In this document: positions 41,604-50,211 of the stretch, piece after piece
Position numbering within the stretch: position 1 is the stretch's first letter
How the letters are laid out: every line of letters begins with the position of its first letter
Source of the DNA: Selenomonas sputigena_A
Lineage (GTDB): Bacteria; Bacillota; Negativicutes; Selenomonadales; Selenomonadaceae
Assembly (NCBI RefSeq): GCF_051603425.1
Contig: NZ_CP194411.1
Coordinates: forward strand, 868,001 to 932,000
Length of the DNA stretch: 64,000 nt
Direction: 5' to 3'
The notes under the pieces: model-generated
Databases searched by the model: none
What the model was told of the DNA's origin: nothing
Seen by the model: the letters and a program-made list of their open reading frames with translations, nothing else
Program-made: the position numbers and the translations under genes

Positions 41604-42131
41604 TCAAGCAAAAAGTCCATGCGACGAAAGCAGCGCAATCTGCCTTGCCATCCCTGCCGCTGTGTTTTCCTTGATCTTGGCTATGAACAGGCTGTACTCC
41701 CGCAGGGCGCGGCTTTTCTGCAAGAGTTTTTTCTCTTCGCCGTATACGACGTTGTGGAGTGTGACCTTCAGTTCCAGATGAATTTCCTCGCCGGACTCGA
41801 GATAGGCGTCGGACAGCTTCATCCGCTCTGTTTCCGGCATCTCCTTTTCCCCATTGTAAACTACACGCACAAACATCCACTTTGTGGACATTGTGCGTCG
41901 CCCTTACATGAAAGCTGCCATTCGGTCTGCGCCTTCGGCTTGACCTCTTGGGCTTTCATTGTAAACTACATGGAACTCTGGCGCCGGCAACAGAATCCGC
42001 TTGTTCCTATACAGCCGCTTGGCCTCGATGTCCTTGCGGAATTGCTCGCAGATATAGTACAGGCAGCGCAGCGCCATGTTCGCATTCTCCGTGCATAGCA
42101 TAGTTTCCCGCAAAACGTCGGTTCCGTTAAG
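41604..42131 (-). pseudogene. Rpn/PD-(D/E)XK transposase-like gene, interrupted remnant
   Basis: Read leftward from 42131, the sequence encodes LNGTDVLRETMLCTENANMA, then CLYYICEQFRKDIEAKRLY and LLPAPEFHVVYN. After a 105-bp insertion containing a stop, it resumes in frame as VVYNGEKEMPETERMKLSDAYL and ends ...SLFIAKIKENTAAGM. These are the central parts of an Rpn-type protein; both ends are missing. The 14-bp sequence CATTGTAAACTACA stands on both sides of the insert (41852-41865 and 41957-41970). Confidence 0.75.
41866..41956 (-). mobile_element. 91-bp insertion with hairpin, miniature mobile element candidate
   Basis: Flanked by perfect 14-bp direct repeats, interpretable as a target-site duplication. 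One end is the palindrome CGCACAATGTCCAC / GTGGATGTTTGTGCG shared with repeats at 8583 and 20009. Removing the insert plus one repeat (105 bp) restores the Rpn reading frame. Confidence 0.6.
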
Positions 42132-42174
42132 GCGAATGACAGCCGCATGGAGCAAACTGTCGACTGCCAAATGC

Positions 42175-42205
42175 AAAGCCCGACGGCAAATCGCCGACGG
42201 GCTTT
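42175..42205. terminator. Hairpin at the distal end of CRISPR array 2
   Basis: AAAGCCCGTCGGC / GCCGACGGGCTTT-type inverted repeat with a 5-nt loop directly after the last repeat in the direction of array transcription. The T runs are short on that strand. Confidence 0.55.
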
Positions 42206-42461
42206 GTTTTCATACCGCAGGCGGTATGTATGTACATGTAAGATAAGGAGTATTACACGAACAGCTTCCATGTGGCTGTTGTTTCAATACCGCAAGCGGT
42301 ATGGATGTACATGTAAGGACAAGAGCAATTTTTACAATGCGATTCACTGCGCGTTTCAATACCGCAAGCGGTATGGATGTACATGTAAGAATGTATACTT
42401 GTATTAAGGACGAGGATTGTTCATGTTTCAATACCGCAAGCGGTATGGATGTACATGTAAG
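42206..42461 (-). CRISPR. CRISPR array 2, orphan, three spacers
   Basis: Four 37-nt repeats at 42206-42242 (degenerate), 42281-42317, 42353-42389 and 42425-42461, with spacers of 38, 35 and 35 nt. On the minus strand the repeat begins CTTACATGTACATCC and ends CGGTATTGAAAC, with the stem ATACCGC / GCGGTAT. The ATTGAAAC end is a typical crRNA handle, and the degenerate copy lies at the distal end, so the array is read leftward. The repeat is unrelated to that of array 1 and no cas gene lies beside it. Confidence 0.92.
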
Positions 42462-42676
42462 ACTGTCCCCCGCAGCCCTTGAAAACACTGGGCTCAGAAA
42501 CGGATTTCTGAGGCTTCCGGCTTTTTTGGCTGATTTCGTAAAGTGACGGGAATTTTTTTGTTTCAACAGCACCCCCAAAAAGTCCTCTCAAGCCGATAAC
42601 AGCAAGGAAACATTTGTCCACGTAAAAAATCTGAGGGTGAGACCGTTTTCGGCAAATTCCTCAACCCCACGGGAAC

Positions 42677-42706
42677 AGTATATCATACCGAAGCGATGCC
42701 CGTCAA
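42677..42706 (-). promoter_or_regulatory. Likely leader promoter of CRISPR array 2
   Basis: Minus strand: TTGACG at 42706-42701, 18-nt spacer, TATACT at 42682-42677, giving a leader of about 210 nt before the first repeat at 42461. No gene is seen in 42462-42879. Confidence 0.55.
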
Positions 42707-42879
42707 GACTGCTTGCACAGGCAGACAAACAGAGGATGCAGAAGTAAATTTCCCCGGCTCCTTGCCTGCCAAATTTCGCCAATGGCCCGCAGGCTGCCTG
42801 CACAAAAGAATCGGGCCCGAAGCCCTGCCGCTTCGAACCCGATTCCTTTGTCCTGCCTCCGCCGCTCAGAGCGCTCTCT

Positions 42880-43140
42880 TTAGAGCAAGCTGTGCAGCCT
42901 GCCCACTTCTTTAATTTTATCGAGCGATAAATCCGAGACCCTGGCAATGGTTTCCAACGGCAGCTTCTCTTTCAGCATCCCCAGAACCACCATCGCCTTG
43001 CCACGCTCAAGACCCTGTTCGATGCCTTCCTCGCGAATGGCGTTCTCGTATTCTTCTTGGTTCCACTCGAAGTCCACCATATCGACAACCTCCCTCTCGT
43101 GCGCTTGCAGGAATTCCCGCAAAACGTCGGTTCCGTTAAG
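42880..43140 (-). pseudogene. Rpn-type gene, C-terminal remnant
   Basis: Reading leftward from 43140: LNGTDVLREFLQAHEREVVD, then MVDFEWNQEEYENAIREEG, then a Gly/Glu-rich repeat and a helical tail (MLKEKLPLETIARVSDLSLDKIKEVG). This is the C-terminus of an Rpn-like protein without the nuclease core. Its 5' end is a 27-bp sequence (43114-43140) identical to 42105-42131, and it overlaps the stop codon of the next upstream gene. Confidence 0.7.
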
Positions 43141-44284
43141 ATGCCCAAGGCGCTACGAGAAGCTCGTTAAGAAATTTTCTCGACTCAATCGGTGCCCAGA
43201 CCCTCAGAACGCTGGAATAAGCGCAGCTCACCTGAATGGTCTTCGTGCGGCTCGGCTGCACCTGTTCGAGACGGCTTACCATCTCATCGACGAAGATTCC
43301 TATGGCCTCTTTCATAGACGCATCGGGCGGCACGCGCTTTCGCACTTCGGCCATTTCCTTTTGCGGAAACGGCTCCATCACGCCAACGGTCAATTCCACT
43401 TCCGCAAATTCGCCTTCCCTGCGCAGCGTTCTTGCCTGGACGTCAGCGCGCCCAGTGGCCTCGAGTGTCGCTTCCGCGAGACGAAGCGACTGCTCCTCCG
43501 TCAATTCATCGTCAAACTCTTTTTTCCACTTTTGCGCCAAAGACTTCACGGCTGCTTCATGAAAATTCGCCGAAGTAATAAGCTCGCCGAATCCCCAATC
43601 CTCCAAGATGCTCAGATCTTGCCGCAGGAAGGCGCGGGCAACGGCCTCGATATCTTTTGCGGGATCCCCCGTCGCATCGCGGCCGGAGGCCAAAGTCATC
43701 AGTTCATGGATGAACGCCGGGAGATCCTCGGGCAGCCACACGCCTTTCTCTTCGTCATAGACGCAGCTGACTTGGAGCCGCTTTGTATCGCTCGGCTCAA
43801 GCGCCTTAAATGCGGCGATCATGTAATTCTCTACCATCTCCCACATCTCCCAACGATTGCATTGAGGATTGTCGTTCCGCAAGAAGTATGCTATCGCTTT
43901 TCTTATATCGATCTGCCGGTGGTCAATCGCTTCAAAAGAGATCTCCACCGTCCTTTTGTCCGCGCCGGCCGCCAAAACCTTCACGCGCGGCTCGCATTTC
44001 CCGGCAGCTTCGAGGAAAACGTCTTCCCACCGCAGGATCGATTTCTCCGGCAAAGGACGCCCCATGCGCTCAGAACTTTCTTTCAAAGCCTCGGCTTCCG
44101 ACCGGCGGATCGCGTCCTTATCGCAGCCGAACTTTTCCAGCGCCGCCGCATCCCCCTTGAGAACCGCCCGCGAAAACTCTTCCATATCCTTTGCCGCATC
44201 ATCCTGCGGCGCGAAGCCTGCGAGCAGGAGCGCAGCGCAGAGGCACACCACGCTTGCGGCGAGACGAAATACAGCTTTTTTCAT
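43136..44284 (-). CDS. Exported protein with two DUF5105-like domains
   Basis: 382 residues. The signal peptide ends LLLAGFAPQ; the lipobox Cys is absent (Phe instead), so it is probably secreted or periplasmic rather than lipidated. Two similar domains follow (about 28-190 and 205-375), each starting D..KDMEEFSRAVL / DIEAVARAFL with D..ALEKFG / D.SILEDWGF and ending in a (V)SC(V/A)YxxxxxVW(L/A)P strand. Function unknown. The second ATG (44284) has AAGGAG 7 nt away and is preferred. Its stop codon lies in a 27-bp sequence shared with an Rpn remnant. The gene is 20 nt downstream of a paralog. Confidence 0.8.
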   Translation of the reverse strand: MKKAVFRLAASVVCLCAALLLAGFAPQDDAAKDMEEFSRAVLKGDAAALEKFGCDKDAIRRSEAEALKESSERMGRPLPEKSILRWEDVFLEAAGKCEPRVKVLAAGADKRTVEISFEAIDHRQIDIRKAIAYFLRNDNPQCNRWEMWEMVENYMIAAFKALEPSDTKRLQVSCVYDEEKGVWLPEDLPAFIHELMTLASGRDATGDPAKDIEAVARAFLRQDLSILEDWGFGELITSANFHEAAVKSLAQKWKKEFDDELTEEQSLRLAEATLEATGRADVQARTLRREGEFAEVELTVGVMEPFPQKEMAEVRKRVPPDASMKEAIGIFVDEMVSRLEQVQPSRTKTIQVSCAYSSVLRVWAPIESRKFLNELLVAPWAS

Positions 44285-44303
44285 CATCCTTCTCCTTCAA
44301 GCA

Positions 44304-45446
44304 TCAAAAACCGTCGGCAGCATTGTACAGGGAAATGCCGAATTCCGTCAGGTCTGCGGGATGCCATACGCCCGTGAATGGATTATAAACGCAGTTCACC
44401 TGCAAAGTGCCCGTACCGATAACCCTGCGCTGGCGGAGATGCGCGACCAGACGCCGGATATACTCGGCGGTCGCTTCCTCGTCCGAGGCGTAGGAAATCC
44501 CGCTCTCCTCCATTTCCCGGGCGATTTTGTCCGGATCCACCTCGCTAAGCCTATCGACCGTGAGCTCGACTGTCGCCTTCTCCCCCACGATCTTCGCCGA
44601 GTTCGGCTGCGCCTTGACCTTGCATTGGGCAAAGGAATCAAGATAGGCCTCGGAGGCCTGCCTGGCCTGCTCTTCCGTATATTGGCCGGGCACATCTTCA
44701 CGGAATCCCCGCTCGAAGCTTTGCAGGAGCGCCTCGCGCAAATCCTGCCAGTCCAATTTGAATTTTATCAGACCCGCTGCATCCTGCTGCAGCCAAGCAG
44801 CGGCAAGGGCTTCCATGCTCGTCTCCGGCGCTTCCTTGATGGTTCTGTCGACACGGATTCCCGTAAAGAGCCCGGCGGCTTCTTCGGGACGATCCGGCAG
44901 CCAAACACCCCTGGCCTCATCATAGGTGCAGGCAATCCGTCTCGTCATTGTCTGCTTCGTCTCGATCTTTCGGAGGGCTTTGAGAAAGGTTTTCGTCATC
45001 CATTCCGCCAGTTCCTCTTTTGTAGGGTTTTTCGGAACGTCTTTCCTTGCCTCGGCAAGCATCTGCTTCTTAGCGAGCTGCTGCATGTCGATTACCTCAA
45101 AGGTGACCTCGACCAACGCCTTGCCGCCCGCTTCGATTATGAGCCGCGTTCCGACACGGCTGCGTGCGAACGCTTCATGCCAAGCCCCATAGAGGCGATG
45201 AATCTGCTCCGCAGAAAACAGATCGCCCACAGATTCGCGGAAACCGCTCTCAAACGCAGCTTCCTCACCTGCCAGATTCCGTTCCACGCCAAAGGCCTTC
45301 AGACTTTTCACATCATCCTGCAATGCAGCTCTGGCAAACTGCTCCATGCTCTTTGCCGCATCCTTCTGCGGCGCAAAGCCTGCGAGCAGGAGAGCGGCGA
45401 AAAGGCACACCGCGCTTGCAGCGAGGCGAAACAGCGATTTTTTCAT
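44304..45446 (-). CDS. Exported protein with two DUF5105-like domains (paralog)
   Basis: 380 residues, same plan as its downstream neighbour: signal peptide ending LLLAGFAPQ without a lipobox Cys, then two domains (MEQFARAALQDDVKSLKAFG ... IACTYDEARGVWLP and MEALAAAWLQQDAAGLIKFKL ... VNCVYNPFTGVWHP). AAGGAAGG lies before the ATG. It is the first gene of a two-gene transcript. The single-domain lipoprotein gene upstream ends at its own terminator. Function unknown; duplication within and between genes is evident. Confidence 0.82.
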   Translation of the reverse strand: MKKSLFRLAASAVCLFAALLLAGFAPQKDAAKSMEQFARAALQDDVKSLKAFGVERNLAGEEAAFESGFRESVGDLFSAEQIHRLYGAWHEAFARSRVGTRLIIEAGGKALVEVTFEVIDMQQLAKKQMLAEARKDVPKNPTKEELAEWMTKTFLKALRKIETKQTMTRRIACTYDEARGVWLPDRPEEAAGLFTGIRVDRTIKEAPETSMEALAAAWLQQDAAGLIKFKLDWQDLREALLQSFERGFREDVPGQYTEEQARQASEAYLDSFAQCKVKAQPNSAKIVGEKATVELTVDRLSEVDPDKIAREMEESGISYASDEEATAEYIRRLVAHLRQRRVIGTGTLQVNCVYNPFTGVWHPADLTEFGISLYNAADGF

Positions 45447-45484
45447 ACCATCCTTCCTTTCAAGGAACCCAGGACCCTATATGC

Positions 45485-45518
45485 AAAAAGCCCAGGGGAC
45501 TTGCCCCCAGGCTTTTTG
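45485..45518 (-). terminator. Terminator of the 45531-46151 lipoprotein gene
   Basis: On the minus strand AAAAGCCTGGGGG / CCCCTGGGCTTTTTG with a small loop. Confidence 0.85.
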
Positions 45519-45530
45519 TCCACTAAAAAA

Positions 45531-46151
45531 TCAGTCCAAATCTCCTGCCGCCGTCTCAAGAAGGGTCTCGACCGTCTTTTCCATTTCATCCGGCAGCCAG
45601 ACGCCCTTGGCGCTGTCATAAGTGCAGTTCACCTTGAGGGTTTTCGTGCCGGCCGGCTTGAGCTTTCCAATCTCTTGAACGCATGCTTTTGTGAAGAGCT
45701 CCATCGCTTCTTCCGGAGTCATGTCGTCCGTCAGCTGTCCTGCCACAGTCGCACCTACGGCCTCGTGATCCATCTGATCGCTGGAGAGGGTGTCCACCGT
45801 CAGCTCTACGGTCGCCTTTTCATCCTTTTTCTCCAAGGTCTTGACCTTGACGCCGCATTGCTTCAAAGAGCCAAAAAACGCCTCGGCAATCCGTGTCGAC
45901 TGCTCCTTAGAGAATATGCCTTCGGTAGCCGTCTGGAAATTTGTAGAAAACCCTTCAACAAAATTCTTGCGTACCGTGCCTTCTTCCAAGCCGAATTTCT
46001 TCAGGCTGGCGGCGTCATCGTTCAGCACGGCCTTGGAAAAAGCATCCATGCTGACTTCCGGCTCTTCTTTCGGACCGCAGCCTGCAGCGAGGAGGGTGAC
46101 GAGCAAGATGCCGAGGAGAGCGGCAAACGGTTTCCATATTGCTTTTTTCAT
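45531..46151 (-). CDS. Lipoprotein, single DUF5105-like domain
   Basis: 206 residues. Signal peptide MKKAIWKPFAALLGILLVTL with lipobox LAAGC, so lipidated. One domain: MDAFSKAVLNDDAASLKKFGLEE ... VKTLEKKDEKATVELTVDTLSSDQ ... KVNCTYDSAKGVWLPDEME. It is the single-unit relative of the two double-domain proteins downstream and of the lipoprotein at 220-885. The ATG at 46151 has AAAGGAA 7 nt upstream; the longer frame is rejected. A separate terminator sets it apart from the following pair. Confidence 0.85.
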   Translation of the reverse strand: MKKAIWKPFAALLGILLVTLLAAGCGPKEEPEVSMDAFSKAVLNDDAASLKKFGLEEGTVRKNFVEGFSTNFQTATEGIFSKEQSTRIAEAFFGSLKQCGVKVKTLEKKDEKATVELTVDTLSSDQMDHEAVGATVAGQLTDDMTPEEAMELFTKACVQEIGKLKPAGTKTLKVNCTYDSAKGVWLPDEMEKTVETLLETAAGDLD

Positions 46152-46216
46152 AGCACATTCCTTTCGGTGACAGAAAAAGGCGGCGGAAAAAGCATGATCC
46201 TTCCCCGCCGCAAAAC

Positions 46217-47749
46217 TCACTTCAATTCGACAAGCGGTTTGCCCGTCATCTCCGGCGGGATCTCAAGGCCTGCAAGGGTCAGGAGCGTCGGCGCAATGTC
46301 GCAGAGCGCGCCGTCATGGGCCGCTTTCACGCGGTCAGAAACGCAAATGAAGGGCACGGGGTTCGTCGTATGCGCCGTGAAGGGCTGCCCCGTCGCGTGG
46401 TCGACCATGCGGTCGGCGTTGCCGTGGTCGGCAATGATGCAGACTTCGCCGCCCATCTTCCGCGCCGCCTCGACGAAGCGTCCGACGCAGGTGTCGACTG
46501 TCTCGACGGCCTTGACGGCGGCTTCCATGACACCCGTATGCCCGACCATATCGCCGTTCGCGTAGTTCAGGATGATGAAATCATACTTGCCGGATTCAAT
46601 GGCGGCGACGACCTTGTCCGTGACTTCGAGTGCGCTCATCTCCGGCTGAAGGTCGTACGTCGCAACCTTCGGCGAGGGTACGAGGATGCGATCCTCACCC
46701 TTGTACGGCTCTTCCACGCCGCCGTTGAAGAAGAAGGTGACATGCGCGTACTTCTCCGTCTCGGCGATTCTGAGCTGCGTCATGCCGTGCTGCTCAATGA
46801 TGGAGCCCAGCGTGTTCTTGATGCTCTCCGGCGGATAGGCGATCTCGACGTTCATACCTTCCTCGTACTGCGTCATCGTCGTAAACGCGAGGCCGAGCCC
46901 CTCGACGCGCGGGAAGCCGTCGAACTTCGCATCCGTGAAGGCATGTGTCAGCTCACGCGCACGGTCGGGACGGAAGTTGAAGAAAATGACGCCCTCGCCC
47001 TTCTTTATTCCCGCATAGCCGCCGATGACGGCAGGCACGACGAATTCGTCCGTCACTTTCGCCGCGTAAGAAGCCTCGATGGCCTCCTTCGCCGTGGCAG
47101 CTTGGACGCCTTCGCCCTTCGCTATGGCATCGTAGGCTTTTTGGACACGCTCCCAGCGCTTGTCGCGGTCCATGGCGTAATAGCGGCCGGAAATCGTCGC
47201 GATTTTGCCGATGCCGATTTCCCTGCACTTTTCCTCCAGCTCCTCGAGATAGCCCGCAGCGCTCGTCGGCGGCACATCGCGGCCGTCGAGGAAGGCATGG
47301 ACATAGACCTCGCGGACGTTCTGGCGCTTCGCAAGCTCAAGGAGCCCATAGAGGTGCTTCTCGTGGCTGTGCACGCCGCCCGGCGATACAAGGCCGAAGA
47401 GATGCAGCACGCCGTCCGCCTTTTTCGCACCCTCAATGGCGTGCAGAAGCGCCTTGTTCTCAAAGAACGTGCCCTCGGCAATCGCTTTCGTGATGCGCGT
47501 GAGCTCCTGGTAGATGATGCGGCCCGCACCGATGTTCGTATGCCCGACCTCGGAATTGCCCATCTGTCCGTCAGGCAGGCCGACGTATTCGCCGGAGGCC
47601 TGCAGCTGTGCGTGCGGATACTTTGCCGTAAGCTCGTCGAGAACGGGCGTCTTGCCCACGGCTATGGCATTCGTCGGATCTTTCGGGTCGCCGATTCCCC
47701 AGCCATCCATGATGATGAGCGCAACGGGAGCATTTTTCAAAGTTGCCAT
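46217..47749 (-). CDS. gpmI: 2,3-bisphosphoglycerate-independent phosphoglycerate mutase
   Basis: 510-residue manganese-dependent enzyme interconverting 3- and 2-phosphoglycerate. N-terminal LIIMDGWGIGDPKDPTNAIA carries the first metal Asp, the phospho-serine is in GNSEVGHTNIGAGRI near residue 62, the phosphotransferase loop GRDVPPTSA is near residue 155, and the metal-binding ADHGNADRM is near residue 445. It is the last gene of the glycolytic cluster gap-pgk-tpiA-gpmI, 193 nt after tpiA. Its length matches the family. Confidence 0.95.
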   Translation of the reverse strand: MATLKNAPVALIIMDGWGIGDPKDPTNAIAVGKTPVLDELTAKYPHAQLQASGEYVGLPDGQMGNSEVGHTNIGAGRIIYQELTRITKAIAEGTFFENKALLHAIEGAKKADGVLHLFGLVSPGGVHSHEKHLYGLLELAKRQNVREVYVHAFLDGRDVPPTSAAGYLEELEEKCREIGIGKIATISGRYYAMDRDKRWERVQKAYDAIAKGEGVQAATAKEAIEASYAAKVTDEFVVPAVIGGYAGIKKGEGVIFFNFRPDRARELTHAFTDAKFDGFPRVEGLGLAFTTMTQYEEGMNVEIAYPPESIKNTLGSIIEQHGMTQLRIAETEKYAHVTFFFNGGVEEPYKGEDRILVPSPKVATYDLQPEMSALEVTDKVVAAIESGKYDFIILNYANGDMVGHTGVMEAAVKAVETVDTCVGRFVEAARKMGGEVCIIADHGNADRMVDHATGQPFTAHTTNPVPFICVSDRVKAAHDGALCDIAPTLLTLAGLEIPPEMTGKPLVELK

Positions 47750-47942
47750 AGATCTACCCCTTTCCTATGGAGTTTGTCGTAAATATTGCGGGGAAACGCC
47801 GCTATGGAGCGTCTCCCAAAGGGGCGACGCCATATAGAGCGCCGCCCAAACTTTTTCATCTCTTCTCAGGGAAGCGCGGATAAAAGGAAGCCGCCCGAAT
47901 GTGTGGCGATCGGCAGCTGAATTTATCCGTGCTTTCTCCCCG

Positions 47943-48695
47943 TCAGAACTTCACAATCGCGCTGAAGTCCTTCGCCTTAAGCGAGGCTCCGCCCACGAGG
48001 GCGCCGTCCACATTCGGCTTCTCCATCAGGCCCGCGATCGTCTCAGGCTTCACGCTGCCGCCGTACTGGATGCGGATTTTTTCCGCCGCGTCCTTGTTGA
48101 ACACCTCAGCCACCGTCGCGCGAATGGCAGCGCAAACTTCTTCTGCCTGCTCGAAGGTCGCCGTCTTGCCGGTGCCGATCGCCCAGATCGGCTCATAGGC
48201 AATGACGAGCTTGCCGACCTCCTCGGCGGAGAAACCGTCGAGGGCAGCCTTGATCTGCTTCGTCACGAAGTCAATGTAGGTATTCGCCTCGCGAATCTCC
48301 AGCGGTTCGCCGCAGCAGATGATCGGCGTAATGCCCGCAGCATAGGCGGCCTTGGCGCGCTTGTTCACGCCCTCGTCCGTCTCGCCGAAGTACTCGCGGC
48401 GCTCCGAATGGCCGAGCACGCAATAGTCAACGCCGATCTCCTTGAGCATCGCCGTCGAGATTTCGCCCGTATAAGCGCCGCTCTTTTCCCAATGCACATT
48501 CTGCGCACCGATATGGATGTTCGAGCCTTTGACGGCTTCCGCCACCGCTGCCAGCGCCGTCGCCGTCGGGCAAGCGACGACGTCGACATTCTTTGCGTCC
48601 TTCACCAGCGGCATCAGTTCCTTGACGAGCGCCACGCCCTCGGCAATCGTATTGTTCATCTTCCAGTTTCCTGCAATAATCGGTCTTCTGGCCAT
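47943..48695 (-). CDS. tpiA: Triosephosphate isomerase
   Basis: 250-residue TIM-barrel enzyme interconverting dihydroxyacetone phosphate and glyceraldehyde 3-phosphate. Substrate Lys in IAGNWKMN, catalytic His in LGHSERR near residue 95, catalytic Glu in AYEPIWAIGTGK near residue 165, and the phosphate loops IQYGGSV and GALVGGASL. The ATG at 48695 has GAGGAGG upstream; a longer frame to 48788 is not needed. It lies 120 nt after pgk in the glycolytic cluster. Confidence 0.96.
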   Translation of the reverse strand: MARRPIIAGNWKMNNTIAEGVALVKELMPLVKDAKNVDVVACPTATALAAVAEAVKGSNIHIGAQNVHWEKSGAYTGEISTAMLKEIGVDYCVLGHSERREYFGETDEGVNKRAKAAYAAGITPIICCGEPLEIREANTYIDFVTKQIKAALDGFSAEEVGKLVIAYEPIWAIGTGKTATFEQAEEVCAAIRATVAEVFNKDAAEKIRIQYGGSVKPETIAGLMEKPNVDGALVGGASLKAKDFSAIVKF

Positions 48696-48815
48696 ATATC
48701 TTCCTCCTCGATTGTCATTCCATCCCCTGCCGGAGCGCCGCCGCTCCTTCCCCGCGAAAGAGGCGCACACCCCGGCGAAGAACATCATCCGCTTTCTGCC
48801 TGATCTGTGCTTGCC

Positions 48816-50033
48816 TTATTTGTCAGCGATTGCCGCAATACCCGGCAGCACCTTGCCCTCCAAGAACTCAAGCGTCGCGCCGCCGCCCGTAGAGATGTGG
48901 GAAATCTTCTCCGAAAGCCCCGTCTTCTTCAGCGCCGCGATGGAGTCGCCGCCGCCGACGATGCTCGTCGCGCCGGCCTCTGTCGCATCGGCGACAGCCT
49001 TGGCGACGGCAAGCGTCCCCTTGGCAAACTCGTCGCATTCAAAGACGCCCATCGGTCCGTTCCAGATGATCGTCTTCGCGCCGTTCAATGCCTCGACATA
49101 GGCTGCCGAAGTCTTCGGGCCGCTGTCAAGCGCCTGCCAGCCGTCCTCCACCTTGTCGACGTCGACGACCTTCGTCTTTCCCTCGGCCTTGAACTTCGCC
49201 TCATCCGCAAGCGGGAACATGTTGGCGACAGCGACGTCGAGCGGCAGGATGACCTTGACGCCCTTCGCCTTTGCCTTTTCTAAAAGCTCCTTGGCGAGAT
49301 CCATCTTGTCCGGCTCGCAGAGCGAATCGCCGATGGGCAGGCCGCGCGCCGCGTCAAACGTATGAGCCATGCCGCCGCCGATGATGATCGTATCGACCTT
49401 CTCGATCATATTGCTGATGACGCCGATCTTGTCCGACACCTTCGCACCGCCGATGATAGCGACGAACGGATGCGCGGGCGCTTCGAGCGTCTTGCCGATG
49501 TAGTTGATTTCCTTCTCCATGAGGAAGCCCGCCACCGTCTCGAGGTCAGAGGCAATGCCGACGTTCGAGGCATGGGCGCGGTGCGAGACGCCGAAGGCGT
49601 CGTCGACAGCGACATCAGCGAGCGAGGCCAGCTGCTTGGCAAAGCCCGGGTCGTTCTTCTTCTCTTCCTTGTGATAGCGCAGGTTCTCCAGCAGCAGAAC
49701 TTCGCCGGGCTGAAGAGCCGCCGCGGCCTTCTCCGCCTCGGGGCCTACGCAGTCGGGCGCCCACTTCACATCCTTTTTGAGGAGTTCCGCGAGGTGCTTG
49801 ACGAGATGCTTCGTCGAGAACTTCTCCTCCTTCGCCTCCGTCGGACGGCCGATATGGCAAGCGAGGATCAGCGCCGCACCGTTGTCCAGTAGATGGTTGA
49901 GCGTCGGCAGAGTGCGCACCATGCGCGTATCGTTCGTGATATTCATCTTATCGTCGAACGGCACATTGTAGTCAACGCGTACAAAAACCTTCTTGCCCTT
50001 GACGTCGATATCCTTGATGGTTTTTTTGTTCAT
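48816..50033 (-). CDS. pgk: Phosphoglycerate kinase
   Basis: 405-residue enzyme making ATP from 1,3-bisphosphoglycerate. N-domain substrate site VFVRVDYNVPFDD, the hinge and nucleotide region VAIIGGAKVSDKIGVI, and the C-domain glycine loop SIVGGGDSIAAL are all present. The ATG at 50033 follows GGGAGG at a rather long spacing. It is the second gene of the cluster, 178 nt after gap; a GC-rich hairpin lies in that gap. Confidence 0.96.
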   Translation of the reverse strand: MNKKTIKDIDVKGKKVFVRVDYNVPFDDKMNITNDTRMVRTLPTLNHLLDNGAALILACHIGRPTEAKEEKFSTKHLVKHLAELLKKDVKWAPDCVGPEAEKAAAALQPGEVLLLENLRYHKEEKKNDPGFAKQLASLADVAVDDAFGVSHRAHASNVGIASDLETVAGFLMEKEINYIGKTLEAPAHPFVAIIGGAKVSDKIGVISNMIEKVDTIIIGGGMAHTFDAARGLPIGDSLCEPDKMDLAKELLEKAKAKGVKVILPLDVAVANMFPLADEAKFKAEGKTKVVDVDKVEDGWQALDSGPKTSAAYVEALNGAKTIIWNGPMGVFECDEFAKGTLAVAKAVADATEAGATSIVGGGDSIAALKKTGLSEKISHISTGGGATLEFLEGKVLPGIAAIADK

Positions 50034-50076
50034 AAAATAAGAACCCTCCCTTGAAAAGCTCCCGTAAAATAGAACA

Positions 50077-50105
50077 GAGGCCCGGCCCAAACGCGGCCGG
50101 ACCTC
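50077..50105 (-). other. GC-rich hairpin between gap and pgk
   Basis: GAGGTCCGGCC / GGGCCGGGCCTC on the transcribed strand with a 6-nt loop, not followed by a clean T run. It could be a processing or attenuation point in the glycolytic transcript. Confidence 0.5.
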
Positions 50106-50211
50106 ATGGACTCAGCTGGATTTTCCGGAAAGACGCGCTAGCTTCGCCTTCCTTTTGCTTCACCGACCGCTCTTAGGGATCGCTGATAAAACGAATCTAT
50201 CGGCACCCCTG

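Noticed and set aside
42214..42407. Short open frames running through CRISPR array 2
   Set aside because: The repeated peptides only reflect the 37-nt repeats; there is no ribosome site.
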